Assembly (NCBI GenBank): GCA_019117605.1
Contig: DWZK01000093.1
Coordinates: 1 to 44,264 of the forward strand
Direction: 5' to 3'
DNA from: Candidatus Intestinimonas stercoravium
Lineage (GTDB): Bacteria; Bacillota; Clostridia; Oscillospirales; Oscillospiraceae
Length of the DNA: 44,264 bases
The first letter of the stretch is position 1. Every line of letters begins with the position of its first letter. Of this stretch, positions 1-9,928 are shown in pieces. The notes under the pieces are model-generated. The model saw only the letters and a program-made list of their open reading frames with translations. It ran no database searches and had not been told where the DNA came from. The translations under genes and the position numbers were made by a program.

Positions 1-278
1 AGGGAGTTGGCGGAGGAGATGAACAGGGTGGCCGTGGCGCACTTCTTCGCGATCTCCTCCATCACGCACACATAGCTGCGCATATCCAGCCCCAGGCCGC
101 CGTACTCCTCGGGGATCTTCAGCCCCAGGAAGCCCAGGTCCGCCATCTGCTGCACCACTTCCATCGGGAACTCTTCCGTCTGGTCGATCCCTGCCGCCAG
201 GGGCGCCAGCGTCTTGTTGGCGAAATCCCGCGCCATTTCACGGATGGATCTATGGTCTTCGTTGAAAAACGGGTCCAT
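1..278 (-). CDS. acyl-CoA dehydrogenase, N-terminal part (truncated by window edge)
   Basis: Minus-strand translation from 278: MDPFFNEDHRSIREMARDFANKTLAPLAAGIDQTEEFPMEVVQQMADLGFLGLKIPEEYGGLGLD..., typical ACAD N-domain; the listed ORF 119..313 is in a different frame. Confidence 0.88.
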   Translation of the reverse strand, partial: MDPFFNEDHRSIREMARDFANKTLAPLAAGIDQTEEFPMEVVQQMADLGFLGLKIPEEYGGLGLDMRSYVCVMEEIAKKCATATLFISSANS

Positions 279-296
279 ATGCTTTTTCTCCCCTCC

Positions 297-791
297 TCAG
301 CTCTCAGCGCCATCCGGCCGCATGGCGGCCTTCTCCGTCCTGATGAGCAGCACCAGCCGTTCTTCCGCTACCTGCTCATCATCCTGGTTATATACCCACA
401 CATGGAAGGTCACCACGCCCTGCCCGGTCGTTTTGCTCAGGCGCTTGTCCTCCGCCATGAACTTACAGTATATCGTATCCTGGAAGCGCACCGGTTCCTG
501 ATAGCTGATCCGCATATCCAGCAGTGCCAGCGCTGTGCCCTCGAACATCAGCGTCTGGGACAGCAGCCCCGTACTGACGATGAACGTCACGTTCCCATAG
601 GCGATGCGGGAGCCATAGATGGTGCTCCGCCCATACACATCATTGGTATGGGTGGCGCTCCAGTCGCCGGAGAGGCCGGCGAAGTTGACGATATCCGTCT
701 CCGTAATGGTCCGGGCGCCGGTGATGTACGTCTGGCCCAGTTCCCACTCACCATAAGTCTTGCCCTTGAACTGACGGTCTTTGAGTCCCAT
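297..791 (-). CDS. MaoC-like hotdog-fold dehydratase/hydratase
   Basis: 164 aa; TYGEWELGQTYITGARTITETDIVNFAGLSGDWSATHTND, MaoC-type motif. Confidence 0.85.
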   Translation of the reverse strand: MGLKDRQFKGKTYGEWELGQTYITGARTITETDIVNFAGLSGDWSATHTNDVYGRSTIYGSRIAYGNVTFIVSTGLLSQTLMFEGTALALLDMRISYQEPVRFQDTIYCKFMAEDKRLSKTTGQGVVTFHVWVYNQDDEQVAEERLVLLIRTEKAAMRPDGAES

Positions 792-806
792 ATCCTCCCT
801 GCCTCC

Positions 807-1283
807 TTACTCCATATGCTCTCGGTCTGTGGCCATCAAGATCACCCAGGTGCCGTCCATGACCATCTCGTCCCGCTGGTTGAATACCGAGATGCGGTAG
901 GTGATGATGCCTCTTCCCGGTTTTCTGGAAAGGCGTTTGGCAGTGGGGGTCATGGTCAGGTAGATGGTATCTCCCACGAAGACCGGCTTTAGGAAGGACA
1001 TCTGCTGATCCAGCAGCCCGATATAGCTGCCGTCCACCCAGAGGGTCTGGCAGTCCAGTCCGTTGGCGATGATGAAGGTCAGTCCGCCGGGCACCACCGG
1101 CTTCTTGTAATAGTCCTGCTCCGCAAAGGGCTCGTTGGTATAGTGTGGATCGTAGTCTCCGGAGAGAGCGCAGTAGCTCGTCACATCGGACTCCCGTATG
1201 GTGCGCGCCCCCGTGGTATATACCTTGTCGAGCTCCCATTCATCGTAGAGCATGCCTTTGAAATCATAGTGCAGAACGCCCAT
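807..1283 (-). CDS. MaoC-like hotdog-fold dehydratase/hydratase (paralogue of neighbour)
   Basis: Start reset to MGVLHYDFKGMLYDEWELDKVYTTGARTIRESDVTSYCALSGDYDPHYTNE; same motif as 297..791. Confidence 0.85.
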   Translation of the reverse strand: MGVLHYDFKGMLYDEWELDKVYTTGARTIRESDVTSYCALSGDYDPHYTNEPFAEQDYYKKPVVPGGLTFIIANGLDCQTLWVDGSYIGLLDQQMSFLKPVFVGDTIYLTMTPTAKRLSRKPGRGIITYRISVFNQRDEMVMDGTWVILMATDREHME

Positions 1284-1308
1284 AGCGTCTGCCTCCTTTC
1301 TTCTTTCG

Positions 1309-2499
1309 TTACCGTACGGTGCCTTCCGCCCGCAGAGCGCCGATCTGCTCCGCCGTATAGCCCAGCCCTGCCAGGATCTCATCGGTGTGTTCTCCCAGGT
1401 GGGGCGGCATCATGCGGATCTGTCCGGGCGTCTCGCTCATTTTGACCGGGATCCCTTTGTCCTTGTATTTGCCCATCCCCTCATATTCCATATCGACGAC
1501 CATCTCCCGGAACAGGATCTGCTCGTCCTCCAGGACCTCGCTGATCTTCAGGACAGGGGCATAGAGCTGACCGTATTCACTGAAGATCGTCTCGATCTCC
1601 TTCCGGGTGTGCTTGGAGGCCCAGTCCTGGACGATATCGTGCAGCTCGTTGATGTGTTCCCACCGCTGTACGGAGGTCTTGTACGCAGGGTCCTCCCCCA
1701 GGTCGGGCCGGCCGATGGCTTCGGCGAAGCGGCTCCAGTCTGTGGGCGTGGAATTGCCCAGCTGGCAATAGCCGTCCTTCGCCTCGAAGAGGTCATAGGG
1801 ATAATCGGACAGATCCCGGTCTCCGATGCGCTCCGGCTCCTGCCCCAGCAGCGAATATTGTACGAAGCAGTGCTGCAGGAGGGCCACCAGAGAGTCCACC
1901 ATGGACACATCGATATACTGGCCCTTCCCCGTCTTCTCCCTGTAGTACAGGGCATACATGATGCCCTGCACCAGGAACATGCCCGCCACGCTGTCTCCAA
2001 ATGCCACGCCGGAGGCGGTGGGCTTCCCCTCCGGGGCGGGCCAGCCGGTGATGTACATCAAGCCGCTCTGTGCCTCGGCCAGATTGGAATAGGCGCCGCG
2101 GTGAGCATAGGGGCCCGTCTGTCCGTATCCCGAAAGAGAGGCCATGATGATGTCCGGTTTGACTGCCCGCAGGGCTTCATAGTCGATCCCCAGCTTCTTC
2201 GTCACGCCGGGCCGGTAGTTCTCCACCACGATGTCCGCGCCCTTCACCAGCTCGAAGAGGATCTTCTTCCCCTCTTCGCTCTTCAGGTTCAGTGCCACGC
2301 TCTTCTTGTTGCGGTTCATATACAGGAAGTGGATGCTCTGTCCGTTGATACAGGGGTTCCAGGAGCGGGAACCGTCTCCCGCCTTCACATTCTCGATCTT
2401 GATCACCTCAGCGCCGAAATCCGCCAGCTGCATAGTGGCGATGGGCGCAGAGTATGAGGTGCTCAGATCGATGACCCTGATCCCTTCCAATGCGTTCAT
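1309..2499 (-). CDS. CaiB/BaiF family (family III) CoA-transferase
   Basis: 396 aa; MNALEGIRVIDLSTSYSAPIATMQLADFGAEVIKIE..., VENYRPGVTKKLGIDYEAL; catalytic Asp in GDSVAG. Confidence 0.93.
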   Translation of the reverse strand: MNALEGIRVIDLSTSYSAPIATMQLADFGAEVIKIENVKAGDGSRSWNPCINGQSIHFLYMNRNKKSVALNLKSEEGKKILFELVKGADIVVENYRPGVTKKLGIDYEALRAVKPDIIMASLSGYGQTGPYAHRGAYSNLAEAQSGLMYITGWPAPEGKPTASGVAFGDSVAGMFLVQGIMYALYYREKTGKGQYIDVSMVDSLVALLQHCFVQYSLLGQEPERIGDRDLSDYPYDLFEAKDGYCQLGNSTPTDWSRFAEAIGRPDLGEDPAYKTSVQRWEHINELHDIVQDWASKHTRKEIETIFSEYGQLYAPVLKISEVLEDEQILFREMVVDMEYEGMGKYKDKGIPVKMSETPGQIRMMPPHLGEHTDEILAGLGYTAEQIGALRAEGTVR

Positions 2500-2595
2500 A
2501 TATATCCCTCCGATGCTGCGCGCCTTCGCGCAGCAGATATGTTCCCGGGCCGCCGGTCTGTCATATCCGGCGGCCCGGATCGATCCTCAGATCTG

Positions 2596-3705
2596 TCACG
2601 CCCCGTACTGGAGCGCCAGTTTTGCCACCATCTCCCCCGAATGGATGAGGTCCTCGATCACCAGGGACTCTTTGATGGTGTGGTTCGCCGTATATCCGGT
2701 AGAGAGGCCCACGAGAGCGATCCCCGCCCTGCTGAGCAGGTTGGCATCGAAACCGCCCGCGCCGTCTTCGACGGACATATGGATGCCCATCTCATCGAAG
2801 ACCCGTTTGGCGAGCTGGACCGGCGCGGCGCTGTCCGGAGTGTGGAATGCCGGATAGTCCACGATAGCCCTGGCCTCGATCTTGCAGCCCGTGGTCTGCG
2901 CCACAGCGGCAGAGACCTCCTGGAATGCCTGGATATATGCAGCCAGCTTGTCGTTGTTCCGGCTCATGGCGAAAGCCTTCGCGAGGACATGGTCGGGGAT
3001 GGTATTGCAGGGAGACGGGCAGTCGAAATAGGACCAGTTGATGACCGTCTCCTCATCCACCCGGCTGTCCCCGATCGAAGAGAGGACCTGCACTGCGGCC
3101 CTGAGGGCGCTCTTGCCCCGCTCAGGATAGGCCGCATGAGCCGGTTCTCCCGTCACTTCCAGGAAGAGCTGGGCCTTCCCCATGGCGGAACGGAGGACCC
3201 GGCCGATCCGGCCGGGAGAGTCCAGTACATAGCCGAAGCGGGAGTGGAGCACACTGGCATCGAAGTTGAAGCTGCCCCGCAGCCCGATCTCCTCGCATAC
3301 GGTGAAGAGCACCTCGATCCGCGGGAACTTCTGCCCGGAGGCTTTCAGCCTCCGCAGCCCGTCCAGGATCGCGCTCACGCCGGACAGGTCGTCTGCGGCC
3401 AGTATCGTGGTCCCGTCGGACACCAGCTTGCCGTCTTCCACCTGGGGCCGGATCCCGAAGCCGTTCTGTACCCGGTCCAGATGGGCGCAGAAGAGGATCG
3501 AGCCCTCCAGACCTCCGTCCAGGACCGCGAAAACGTTCCCTGCCGTGGCTCCATCGATCTTGGATGCCGCGTCATCCTCCGTGACCGTGCAGCCCAGGCT
3601 CTCCAGTTTTGCCTTTACCGTGTCTACGATCGCCCTCTCCTGCCGGGAAAAGGTGTCGATCTTCGCCAGTTCTATAAATTCTTCTACGATAGGAGCTTGA
3701 CTCAT
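2596..3705 (-). CDS. M20/M25/M40 family metallopeptidase (peptidase T-like)
   Basis: 369 aa; FCAHLDRV, ILAADDLSGVSAIL, VCEEIGLRGS motifs. Confidence 0.88.
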   Translation of the reverse strand: MSQAPIVEEFIELAKIDTFSRQERAIVDTVKAKLESLGCTVTEDDAASKIDGATAGNVFAVLDGGLEGSILFCAHLDRVQNGFGIRPQVEDGKLVSDGTTILAADDLSGVSAILDGLRRLKASGQKFPRIEVLFTVCEEIGLRGSFNFDASVLHSRFGYVLDSPGRIGRVLRSAMGKAQLFLEVTGEPAHAAYPERGKSALRAAVQVLSSIGDSRVDEETVINWSYFDCPSPCNTIPDHVLAKAFAMSRNNDKLAAYIQAFQEVSAAVAQTTGCKIEARAIVDYPAFHTPDSAAPVQLAKRVFDEMGIHMSVEDGAGGFDANLLSRAGIALVGLSTGYTANHTIKESLVIEDLIHSGEMVAKLALQYGA

Positions 3706-3797
3706 CGCTTTACACCTCGATATACTTAGAGTTATAGTTTCGTCTTCCCCGGTGCGAGAGACCTCCCCCGCCTGCCGGGTACAAACATGGAGAAAGG

Positions 3798-4703
3798 GTG
3801 TCCACCGTGGAATTGTCCCAGCTGAAATACTTTCGCGCCGTAGCCAAAGTCCAAAACATGTCCAAGGCGGCTGCGGAGCTCTACGTCACGCAGCCCACTT
3901 TGAGCCAGAGCATCAAGCATCTGGAGGAGGAGCTGGGCGTGAAGCTCTTCGATCGCTCGGGGAAGAGCGTGATCCTCAACGACTGCGGGAAGAAGCTCCT
4001 GGGCTACACCGACCAGATCTTCGCTCTCGTGGATGAGGCGAAGGGGGAGCTCGCCGATGTGGCGGCCAAGAACGATTCTGTCGTGTCGGTATCCATCAAC
4101 ACCAGTTCCAACCTCCTGATCGGTCTGCTCCCGGACTTTACCCGGCAATACCCGGACATCCGTTTTCGTATCATGCAGAACGACTGGAGCCAGCCCGATG
4201 CAGACGACTTCGACCTGTGCATCAACAGCTCCTCCTCCCGCCCGGAGGGCATCAATGTAGAGACTATCCTGAAAGAGCGCATCCTGCTGGCCCTGCCCCT
4301 GGACCATCCCCTAGCGGCGCGCGACACGATCTCCTTCCAGGATCTCCGGCAGGAGAGCTTCATCCAGGTGAATGGGAAGGAGCTGCAGGACCATCTCTAC
4401 GCCTGCTGCCAGGAGGCCGGTTTCGAGCCCAATGTGGCCTTCGTCTGCGACTTTCCCACCACGGTCTGCGACTTCGTGGAGATGGGGATCGGTGTGGCCC
4501 TCTTCCCCGAGATCACCTGGTATAATCCTGTGGGGCGCGGTATCGTCCTCCGTCCGCTCCAGGAGCGGACCTCCCGGCGGTATATCTCGGTCTCCTGGCG
4601 GAGCTCCACATATCTCTCCAGGAACGCCCGGCTGTTCAGGGACCACCTGATCGGATACATGCGGGAACACTACCCGCTCCCCGATACGGAGCAGCCGCTC
4701 TGA
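3798..4703 (+). CDS. LysR family transcriptional regulator
   Basis: MSTVELSQLKYFRAVAKVQNMSKAAAELYVTQPTLSQSIKHLEEELGVKLFDRSGKSVILN; GTG start; divergent from the M20 peptidase. Confidence 0.93.
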   Translation: MSTVELSQLKYFRAVAKVQNMSKAAAELYVTQPTLSQSIKHLEEELGVKLFDRSGKSVILNDCGKKLLGYTDQIFALVDEAKGELADVAAKNDSVVSVSINTSSNLLIGLLPDFTRQYPDIRFRIMQNDWSQPDADDFDLCINSSSSRPEGINVETILKERILLALPLDHPLAARDTISFQDLRQESFIQVNGKELQDHLYACCQEAGFEPNVAFVCDFPTTVCDFVEMGIGVALFPEITWYNPVGRGIVLRPLQERTSRRYISVSWRSSTYLSRNARLFRDHLIGYMREHYPLPDTEQPL

Positions 4704-4709
4704 CGTTCC

Positions 4710-5366
4710 TCACTTCTCCGTCTTTTTCGACTGGATCATGAATACGCCTCGGGAGACGAACATGCCGATGATGACCACCAGCAGTGTGATCCACACGCTG
4801 GACAGGCCCAGCATGCTCAGGACCGCATAGGTGATGAAGGCGGCGATGATGAGCGGGACGTTGAAGCGCAGGTTCTTCATGGCGTAGTCGATGACGATGG
4901 CGCCGAAGATCGCGGGCGCGATATAGCTGAAGGCGTCCGTCACGCTGGCGGGCAGGATGGAGATCAGGCCCGTGCCCACGATGACCACGAAGGTCAGCCA
5001 GATCACGGTGACGAAGTTGGTCACCGCCGCCGCCATGGTGGAGAGCACGTTGCCCTCAGGCGTGCCCGCTTCCACCTCTGCGGCCTTCTGCGCGGCAGAG
5101 ATGGCCGGCATGCGCAGATCTCCCACATTCCCCGTTGTCCAACTCAGACAGGAGGCTCCGACGCCCAGAGCCGGATAGAAGGTGATCGGCTGCACCACCC
5201 AGCCCACCGCAAAGGACGCGGCCATCATGCCGGCGATGGAGGCGATGTCAGGCGGGCTGGGGATCACGCCATGGAACAGCCAGAGGTACAGGGCGGGGAG
5301 GAAGCTGGCGATGACCGCGCAGCACATGGTGATGAGCCCCAGACGCAGGCACTTTTTGTCAAACAT
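4710..5366 (-). CDS. multi-pass membrane protein, partner of DUF5058-like protein
   Basis: 218 aa with several hydrophobic segments; 18 bp from the next membrane protein gene, same strand. Confidence 0.75.
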   Translation of the reverse strand: MFDKKCLRLGLITMCCAVIASFLPALYLWLFHGVIPSPPDIASIAGMMAASFAVGWVVQPITFYPALGVGASCLSWTTGNVGDLRMPAISAAQKAAEVEAGTPEGNVLSTMAAAVTNFVTVIWLTFVVIVGTGLISILPASVTDAFSYIAPAIFGAIVIDYAMKNLRFNVPLIIAAFITYAVLSMLGLSSVWITLLVVIIGMFVSRGVFMIQSKKTEK

Positions 5367-5384
5367 ACGATCATCCTCCTTCGG

Positions 5385-6083
5385 TCAGGAAATGACAGCC
5401 GCAACGGCGGCGCCGACGATAATGGAGATCCCAAGGCCCAGTTCCTGCAGCCGTTTGTTCTTGGCAAATGCCTTGTTCAGGATGAACATGGTGATGCCGC
5501 CAGCTACTGCGGCCACCGCATAGGGACTGGCCTTTCCATAGACTTGATTGATCAACAGGTAGGAGAACAGGCTCACCAGGCAGCCGCCCATCAGCAATTT
5601 GATCCATTTCGGGTCGAATTTTTCATTGAGGGTCTTGGTCACCGCTCCGCCGGCGGTGATCATGGCCATAGCCCCGATCAGCCAGCCCGCCACGTCGATC
5701 CCCTGTGCCCATACGGCGTAAGAGAGGTTCTGGAGCTCATACTCCTCTGTCCCCTCCTCTGCCGTGACCATATCCTCGACGGTAGAGGCGATCGCGAGCT
5801 CCGTACGTCCGGATCCCACATCGTTCATCCGCATCCAGGCGGTGGGCCCCCCCAGAGAAGCCATGAGCGTGACCAGCATGATGGACAGGGCCAGGGTGGG
5901 CCCGACTGCCGCCACAACGGCGGAGCGTTTGGCCTCTTTCTGCTTTTCTTTGGAGATGCCCAGAGCATTCGCCTCTTTTTTCGCCATGCGCATGAAGAGG
6001 GCTGCCTGGATCACGATGATCAAGATCATGATGCCGGCGGCTATCCACATCCCAGGGCTGTTTTTGATCGCTGTAATATCCAT
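5385..6083 (-). CDS. DUF5058-like membrane protein
   Basis: 232 aa, multi-TM: SPGMWIAAGIMILIIVIQAALFMRMAKKEANALGI...; family name from memory, not searched. Confidence 0.65.
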   Translation of the reverse strand: MDITAIKNSPGMWIAAGIMILIIVIQAALFMRMAKKEANALGISKEKQKEAKRSAVVAAVGPTLALSIMLVTLMASLGGPTAWMRMNDVGSGRTELAIASTVEDMVTAEEGTEEYELQNLSYAVWAQGIDVAGWLIGAMAMITAGGAVTKTLNEKFDPKWIKLLMGGCLVSLFSYLLINQVYGKASPYAVAAVAGGITMFILNKAFAKNKRLQELGLGISIIVGAAVAAVIS

Positions 6084-6726
6084 ACTCGGTCCCTCCCGTT
6101 ATGTATCGCGATCGAAGATCGCTCTCTTTCTGTCGCTCGGTATCTTTGCGTTCCCGCGCTCTTATCATCTCCTCGTTATCCCTTCGGACCGTCTGTTCTG
6201 CGGCGCCACTTGCAGTTACACATTAACATGTTTGTGCAAAATATTCAACAAAAACCGCGTATTTATCATATAAATTATACAAATTATATAATAAAAATAA
6301 ATAATAAGACTGATGTACACACCGCTCCCATGGACAGCGCACGCCACTTTCCCGGCTTCAACGGCCCTCCGGCACAGGCGGAGGGCCTTCCTGTGTGTGC
6401 AAGGCCCCGTCACTTGGATATAGTCCGGAGGCACCTCTGCCTCTATGACCTTTACCTGTATCCATCCACAGAGTCTGTGCAGTTTCTCCTGTTTCTTTCC
6501 ACTTTCCTGATAAAACATCTTTCGCTAAAACTTTGGCACAGATACGATATGGTATCCGCAGTCCCATTCCGCATGTGACAGACTGACCGCACCGCTCATC
6601 GGGATCTCTTCTTTGCTTTCTGGGCTTGCAGCTGCCGGGCCGCGCCCCCAGCTGAACGGAAGCGTCTGCTCTCCGCTCCGGCTTTTACAGAGCGCTCTGG
6701 CATAGCCCGGGGATCCGGACTACAAA

Positions 6727-6782
6727 AAAGATGGAGAGGGCGCCCCTGGACTTGTTTGTCCAGGGGCGCCCTCTCCATCTTT
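6727..6782 (-). terminator. intrinsic terminator of the nitroreductase-ending operon
   Basis: Perfect 25-bp arms AAAGATGGAGAGGGCGCCCCTGGAC/GTCCAGGGGCGCCCTCTCCATCTTT, 6-nt loop; minus strand continues into a T tract. Confidence 0.85.
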
Positions 6783-6907
6783 CTGGCGACGCTATCCGAT
6801 CCCCCGCCGGTCGGCCTGCCTCTTACCGGCGCCGATGCGGCCGCCCGGCGGGCGTGTCACCGGGTCCTGCGGTCATCTTCCCATACAGCACAGCTCAAGT
6901 GAACAGG

Positions 6908-7486
6908 CTATAAGATGATATATCGATCCCTTTTCCTTTTCGGCGCCGGTGGGACTTTCTCCGGATACCCCAATGTGATCAGAGCGGACAGTTCTCCTTT
7001 TCCCGGCGCGAACCTCTCCCGTATCCCCTGTCCCAAACCTGCCTCGAGGGGGGCTGTCAGCCAGCAGCTCCCAACGCCCAGGCTCCACGCCGCCAAAAGC
7101 ATGTTCTCGATGGCGGCGGCGATGCTCTGCTGGATGACTGTGGCTTTGTTGGGGTAGGTCTGCTCTTTTTGGAAAACGAGGACGCATACCGGCGCCTCTC
7201 CCAGTTTGGCGAGGAACCGCTTCGTCTCCGCTATCACCTGCGGGTATTTTGAAAATCGTTCCTCCAAATGTTCCTTCAGCCGTTCCGGCGCCGGGCGCAG
7301 GATCCCGGTCAGATCCCGTATGGCCCCCCGGCTTTTGAGCAAGGCGAAAAACCACGGCTGGAGGTCGTCTGCCGAAGGCGCCATAAGGGCCGCAGTCATG
7401 ATCTTTTGAAGGACCTCATCCGGGATGGGATCGGGTCGATAAGCTCTGACGCTCCGCCTGGTCGAGATCGCCGTCAGGCAGTCCAT
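6908..7486 (-). CDS. nitroreductase family protein
   Basis: 192 aa; MDCLTAISTRRSVRAYRPDPIPDEVLQKIMTAALMAPSADDLQPWFFAL. Confidence 0.88.
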   Translation of the reverse strand: MDCLTAISTRRSVRAYRPDPIPDEVLQKIMTAALMAPSADDLQPWFFALLKSRGAIRDLTGILRPAPERLKEHLEERFSKYPQVIAETKRFLAKLGEAPVCVLVFQKEQTYPNKATVIQQSIAAAIENMLLAAWSLGVGSCWLTAPLEAGLGQGIRERFAPGKGELSALITLGYPEKVPPAPKRKRDRYIIL

Positions 7487-7601
7487 GTCTTTGATATCCT
7501 CCCCTCAGCGCAGCTCTGGATAGAGGCGCACAGCTCCGCTCGGACCGGGGCATCGCGGCGCGCGCGGTCCGTCCACATGCCGGAGCAAGATAGCGGTCAG
7601 G

Positions 7602-9017
7602 TCACCGTGTCCCGCTCTGCTCCTTTTTTTGCAGGTCCCGATGGATCGCAGCAGCGGCCTTTTTCCCGGCTCCCATGGCCAAGATCACTGTGGCGGCGCC
7701 GGTGACGGCATCTCCTCCGGCATAGACCCATTCCTTCGAAGTCCTCCCGGTCTCTTCATCCGCTACGATCCCGCCCCATTTCTGGGTCTTCAATCCAGGT
7801 GTCGTATCTTTGATCAGCGGGTCGGGGCGGTTGCCGATGGCCACGACTACCGTGTCCACATCCATCAGAGACTCGCTCCCCGTTTTGGGGACCGGTCTCC
7901 GGCGTCCGGACGCATCCGGTTCACCCAGCTCCATCTCCACGCACCGCATCTGCTTCACGTTGCCTTCCTCATCCCCGACGATCTCGACCGGGGCACAGAG
8001 GAGCTTGAATACGATGCCCTCTTCCTTCGCATGCTGTACCTCTTCCGCTCTGGCCGGCATCTCTGCCTCGCCTCTGCGATAAACGATATAGACGTCCTCT
8101 GCTCCAAGCCGCTTTGCGCACCGGGCGGCGTCCATCGCCACGTTGCCGCCGCCGATGACGGCCGCCCGCCTGCCCACTCGTACCGGCGTATCCGCCTTCG
8201 GGAAGGTATATGCCTTCATCAGGTTGATACGCGTCAGGAACTCGTTCGCAGAATAGACCCCATTCAAGTTCTCTCCCGGGATCTTCTGAAAATTCGGCAG
8301 TCCGGCTCCAGAGCCCACGAATACAGCGTCATATCCCTCCAGCAGTTCATCCACCGAGATCGTTCTCCCGACCACCACATCGGTATGTATCTCAACGCCC
8401 AGCTTTTCGACGGCGGCGATCTCTTTCCGCACCAGTGCCTTCGGCAGGCGGAACTCGGGGATGCCGTACACCAGCACGCCTCCCGGGGCATGCAGCGCTT
8501 CGAAGATCGTGACTCGATACCCCAGCTTCGCCAGATCTCCGGCGCAGGTCAGACCGGCCGGGCCGGAGCCTACCACCGCGACCCGCTTCCCATTGGCAGG
8601 CGCGGCGCCCGTCTGCGGCAGGGCCTCGGGATGGGCCATGCCCCAGTCCGCCGCGAACCGCTCCAGCCTCCCGATGCCCACCGGCTCCGCCTTGATGCCG
8701 CGGACACATCTGCTCTCACATTGGGTCTCCTGGGGGCAGACTCGTCCGCAGATGGCAGGCAGCGCGCTCGTGGATCTCAAGATCCTGTACGCGCCTTCCA
8801 GGTCACCTGCTTTTATCCTCTGGATGAACTCCGGGATGCGGACATTGACCGGGCAGCCGGAGACGCAGGGCTGATCTTTGCAGTTCAGACAGCGCTCCGC
8901 CTCTCTCCGGGCCATCTCCTGGTCGGTGTAGCCCAGACTGACCTCACGAAAATCCTTCCGGCGCTCCAGCGGATCCAATTCCACCGCCGGGGTCTTTTTC
9001 GGTCCCATATCAGGCAT
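7602..9017 (-). CDS. nfnB: NADPH-dependent glutamate-synthase-small-subunit-like oxidoreductase, NfnB-type subunit
   Basis: 471 aa; CLNCKDQPCVSGCPVNVRIPEFI and CGRVCPQETQCESRCVRG cluster motifs, GSGPAGLTCAGDLAKLGYRVTIFE FAD motif; overlaps NfnA-like gene. Confidence 0.85.
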   Translation of the reverse strand: MPDMGPKKTPAVELDPLERRKDFREVSLGYTDQEMARREAERCLNCKDQPCVSGCPVNVRIPEFIQRIKAGDLEGAYRILRSTSALPAICGRVCPQETQCESRCVRGIKAEPVGIGRLERFAADWGMAHPEALPQTGAAPANGKRVAVVGSGPAGLTCAGDLAKLGYRVTIFEALHAPGGVLVYGIPEFRLPKALVRKEIAAVEKLGVEIHTDVVVGRTISVDELLEGYDAVFVGSGAGLPNFQKIPGENLNGVYSANEFLTRINLMKAYTFPKADTPVRVGRRAAVIGGGNVAMDAARCAKRLGAEDVYIVYRRGEAEMPARAEEVQHAKEEGIVFKLLCAPVEIVGDEEGNVKQMRCVEMELGEPDASGRRRPVPKTGSESLMDVDTVVVAIGNRPDPLIKDTTPGLKTQKWGGIVADEETGRTSKEWVYAGGDAVTGAATVILAMGAGKKAAAAIHRDLQKKEQSGTR

Positions 9018-9873
9018 GTCCAGGCCCTCCCTGCTTCAACAGACTACAGTTCTCATGCCGCTCCATGCTCTGCGCCTCTTCCCGCCGATACATGCGGCTG
9101 CGGATGATAGCTTCATCGAAATCTACCAGATGTCCATCGAAATCCGGTCCGTCTACACAGGCGAACCGTGTCTCTCCCGCGACGGTCAGACGGCAGCCGC
9201 CGCACATGCCGGTCCCATCGATCATGATGGGGTTCATGGAGACTACAGTGGGGATATCGTATGTGCGGGTCATGTCGCAGACGCCGCGCATCATGGGCAG
9301 CGGTCCGATGGCGATGACTTCATCATAGTGCACGCCGGCTGCCAGCCGCTCCTGCAAGGCGTCGGTGACGAGTCCCTTGTGTCCGTTTGAACCGTCGTCC
9401 GTCATCACATACAGATGGGTGCAGGCGCTCTTCAACTCCTCCGTCAGGATGGATAGGCTGGAGGAGCGGAAGCCCACGATCACATCCACATCCGCCCCTC
9501 TCTCGTGGAGGGCTTTGGCCTGTGGATAGGCGATAGCGATGCCCAGGCCGCCGCCGACCACGGCTATCTTCTTGCCCTCCTTGCCCTCCAGGTCGCTCGG
9601 CTTTCCCAGCGGGCCCACGAGATCCAAAAGGGCGTCCCCCTCCTCCAGCGCATCCAGCCGCCGGGTAGTGGCCCCCACTTTCTGGAAAATGATACTGACC
9701 GTGCCCGCCTCCTGGTCGTGACCGGCGATGGTCAGCGGGATGCGCTCCCCATCCTCGTCGATGCGAAGGATGACGAACTGCCCCGGCATCGCTTTCTTTG
9801 CCACGGCCGGCGCCAATATCTCCATATGTGTCACCGTCTCATGCAGACGGCATTTTTTTACGATCGGATACAA
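9010..9873 (-). CDS. nfnA: ferredoxin:NADP+ oxidoreductase-like subunit with [2Fe-2S] site, NfnA-type subunit
   Basis: 287 aa; FNR-like fold (PGQFVILRIDEDGERIPLTIAG), MCGGCRLTVAGETRFACVDGPDFDGHLVDFD. Confidence 0.85.
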   Translation of the reverse strand: MYPIVKKCRLHETVTHMEILAPAVAKKAMPGQFVILRIDEDGERIPLTIAGHDQEAGTVSIIFQKVGATTRRLDALEEGDALLDLVGPLGKPSDLEGKEGKKIAVVGGGLGIAIAYPQAKALHERGADVDVIVGFRSSSLSILTEELKSACTHLYVMTDDGSNGHKGLVTDALQERLAAGVHYDEVIAIGPLPMMRGVCDMTRTYDIPTVVSMNPIMIDGTGMCGGCRLTVAGETRFACVDGPDFDGHLVDFDEAIIRSRMYRREEAQSMERHENCSLLKQGGPGHA

Positions 9874-9928
9874 CTCTCTTCCTCCCCCGGCTTTCTATGG
9901 ATCGTCTGCGCTGTCACAGTCTGTGGGA

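Noticed and set aside
3721-3736. TATACTTAGAGTTATA as a LysR box
   Set aside because: Only an imperfect dyad in the LysR/peptidase intergenic region; suggestive but too weak to list as a feature
6216-6518. 100-aa minus-strand ORF upstream of the DUF5058-like gene
   Set aside because: Tail runs into the AT-rich intergenic tract, no RBS or domain; possibly a gene remnant but unsupported
5271-6578. 435-aa plus-strand ORF
   Set aside because: Antisense to the two membrane protein genes; composition not protein-like
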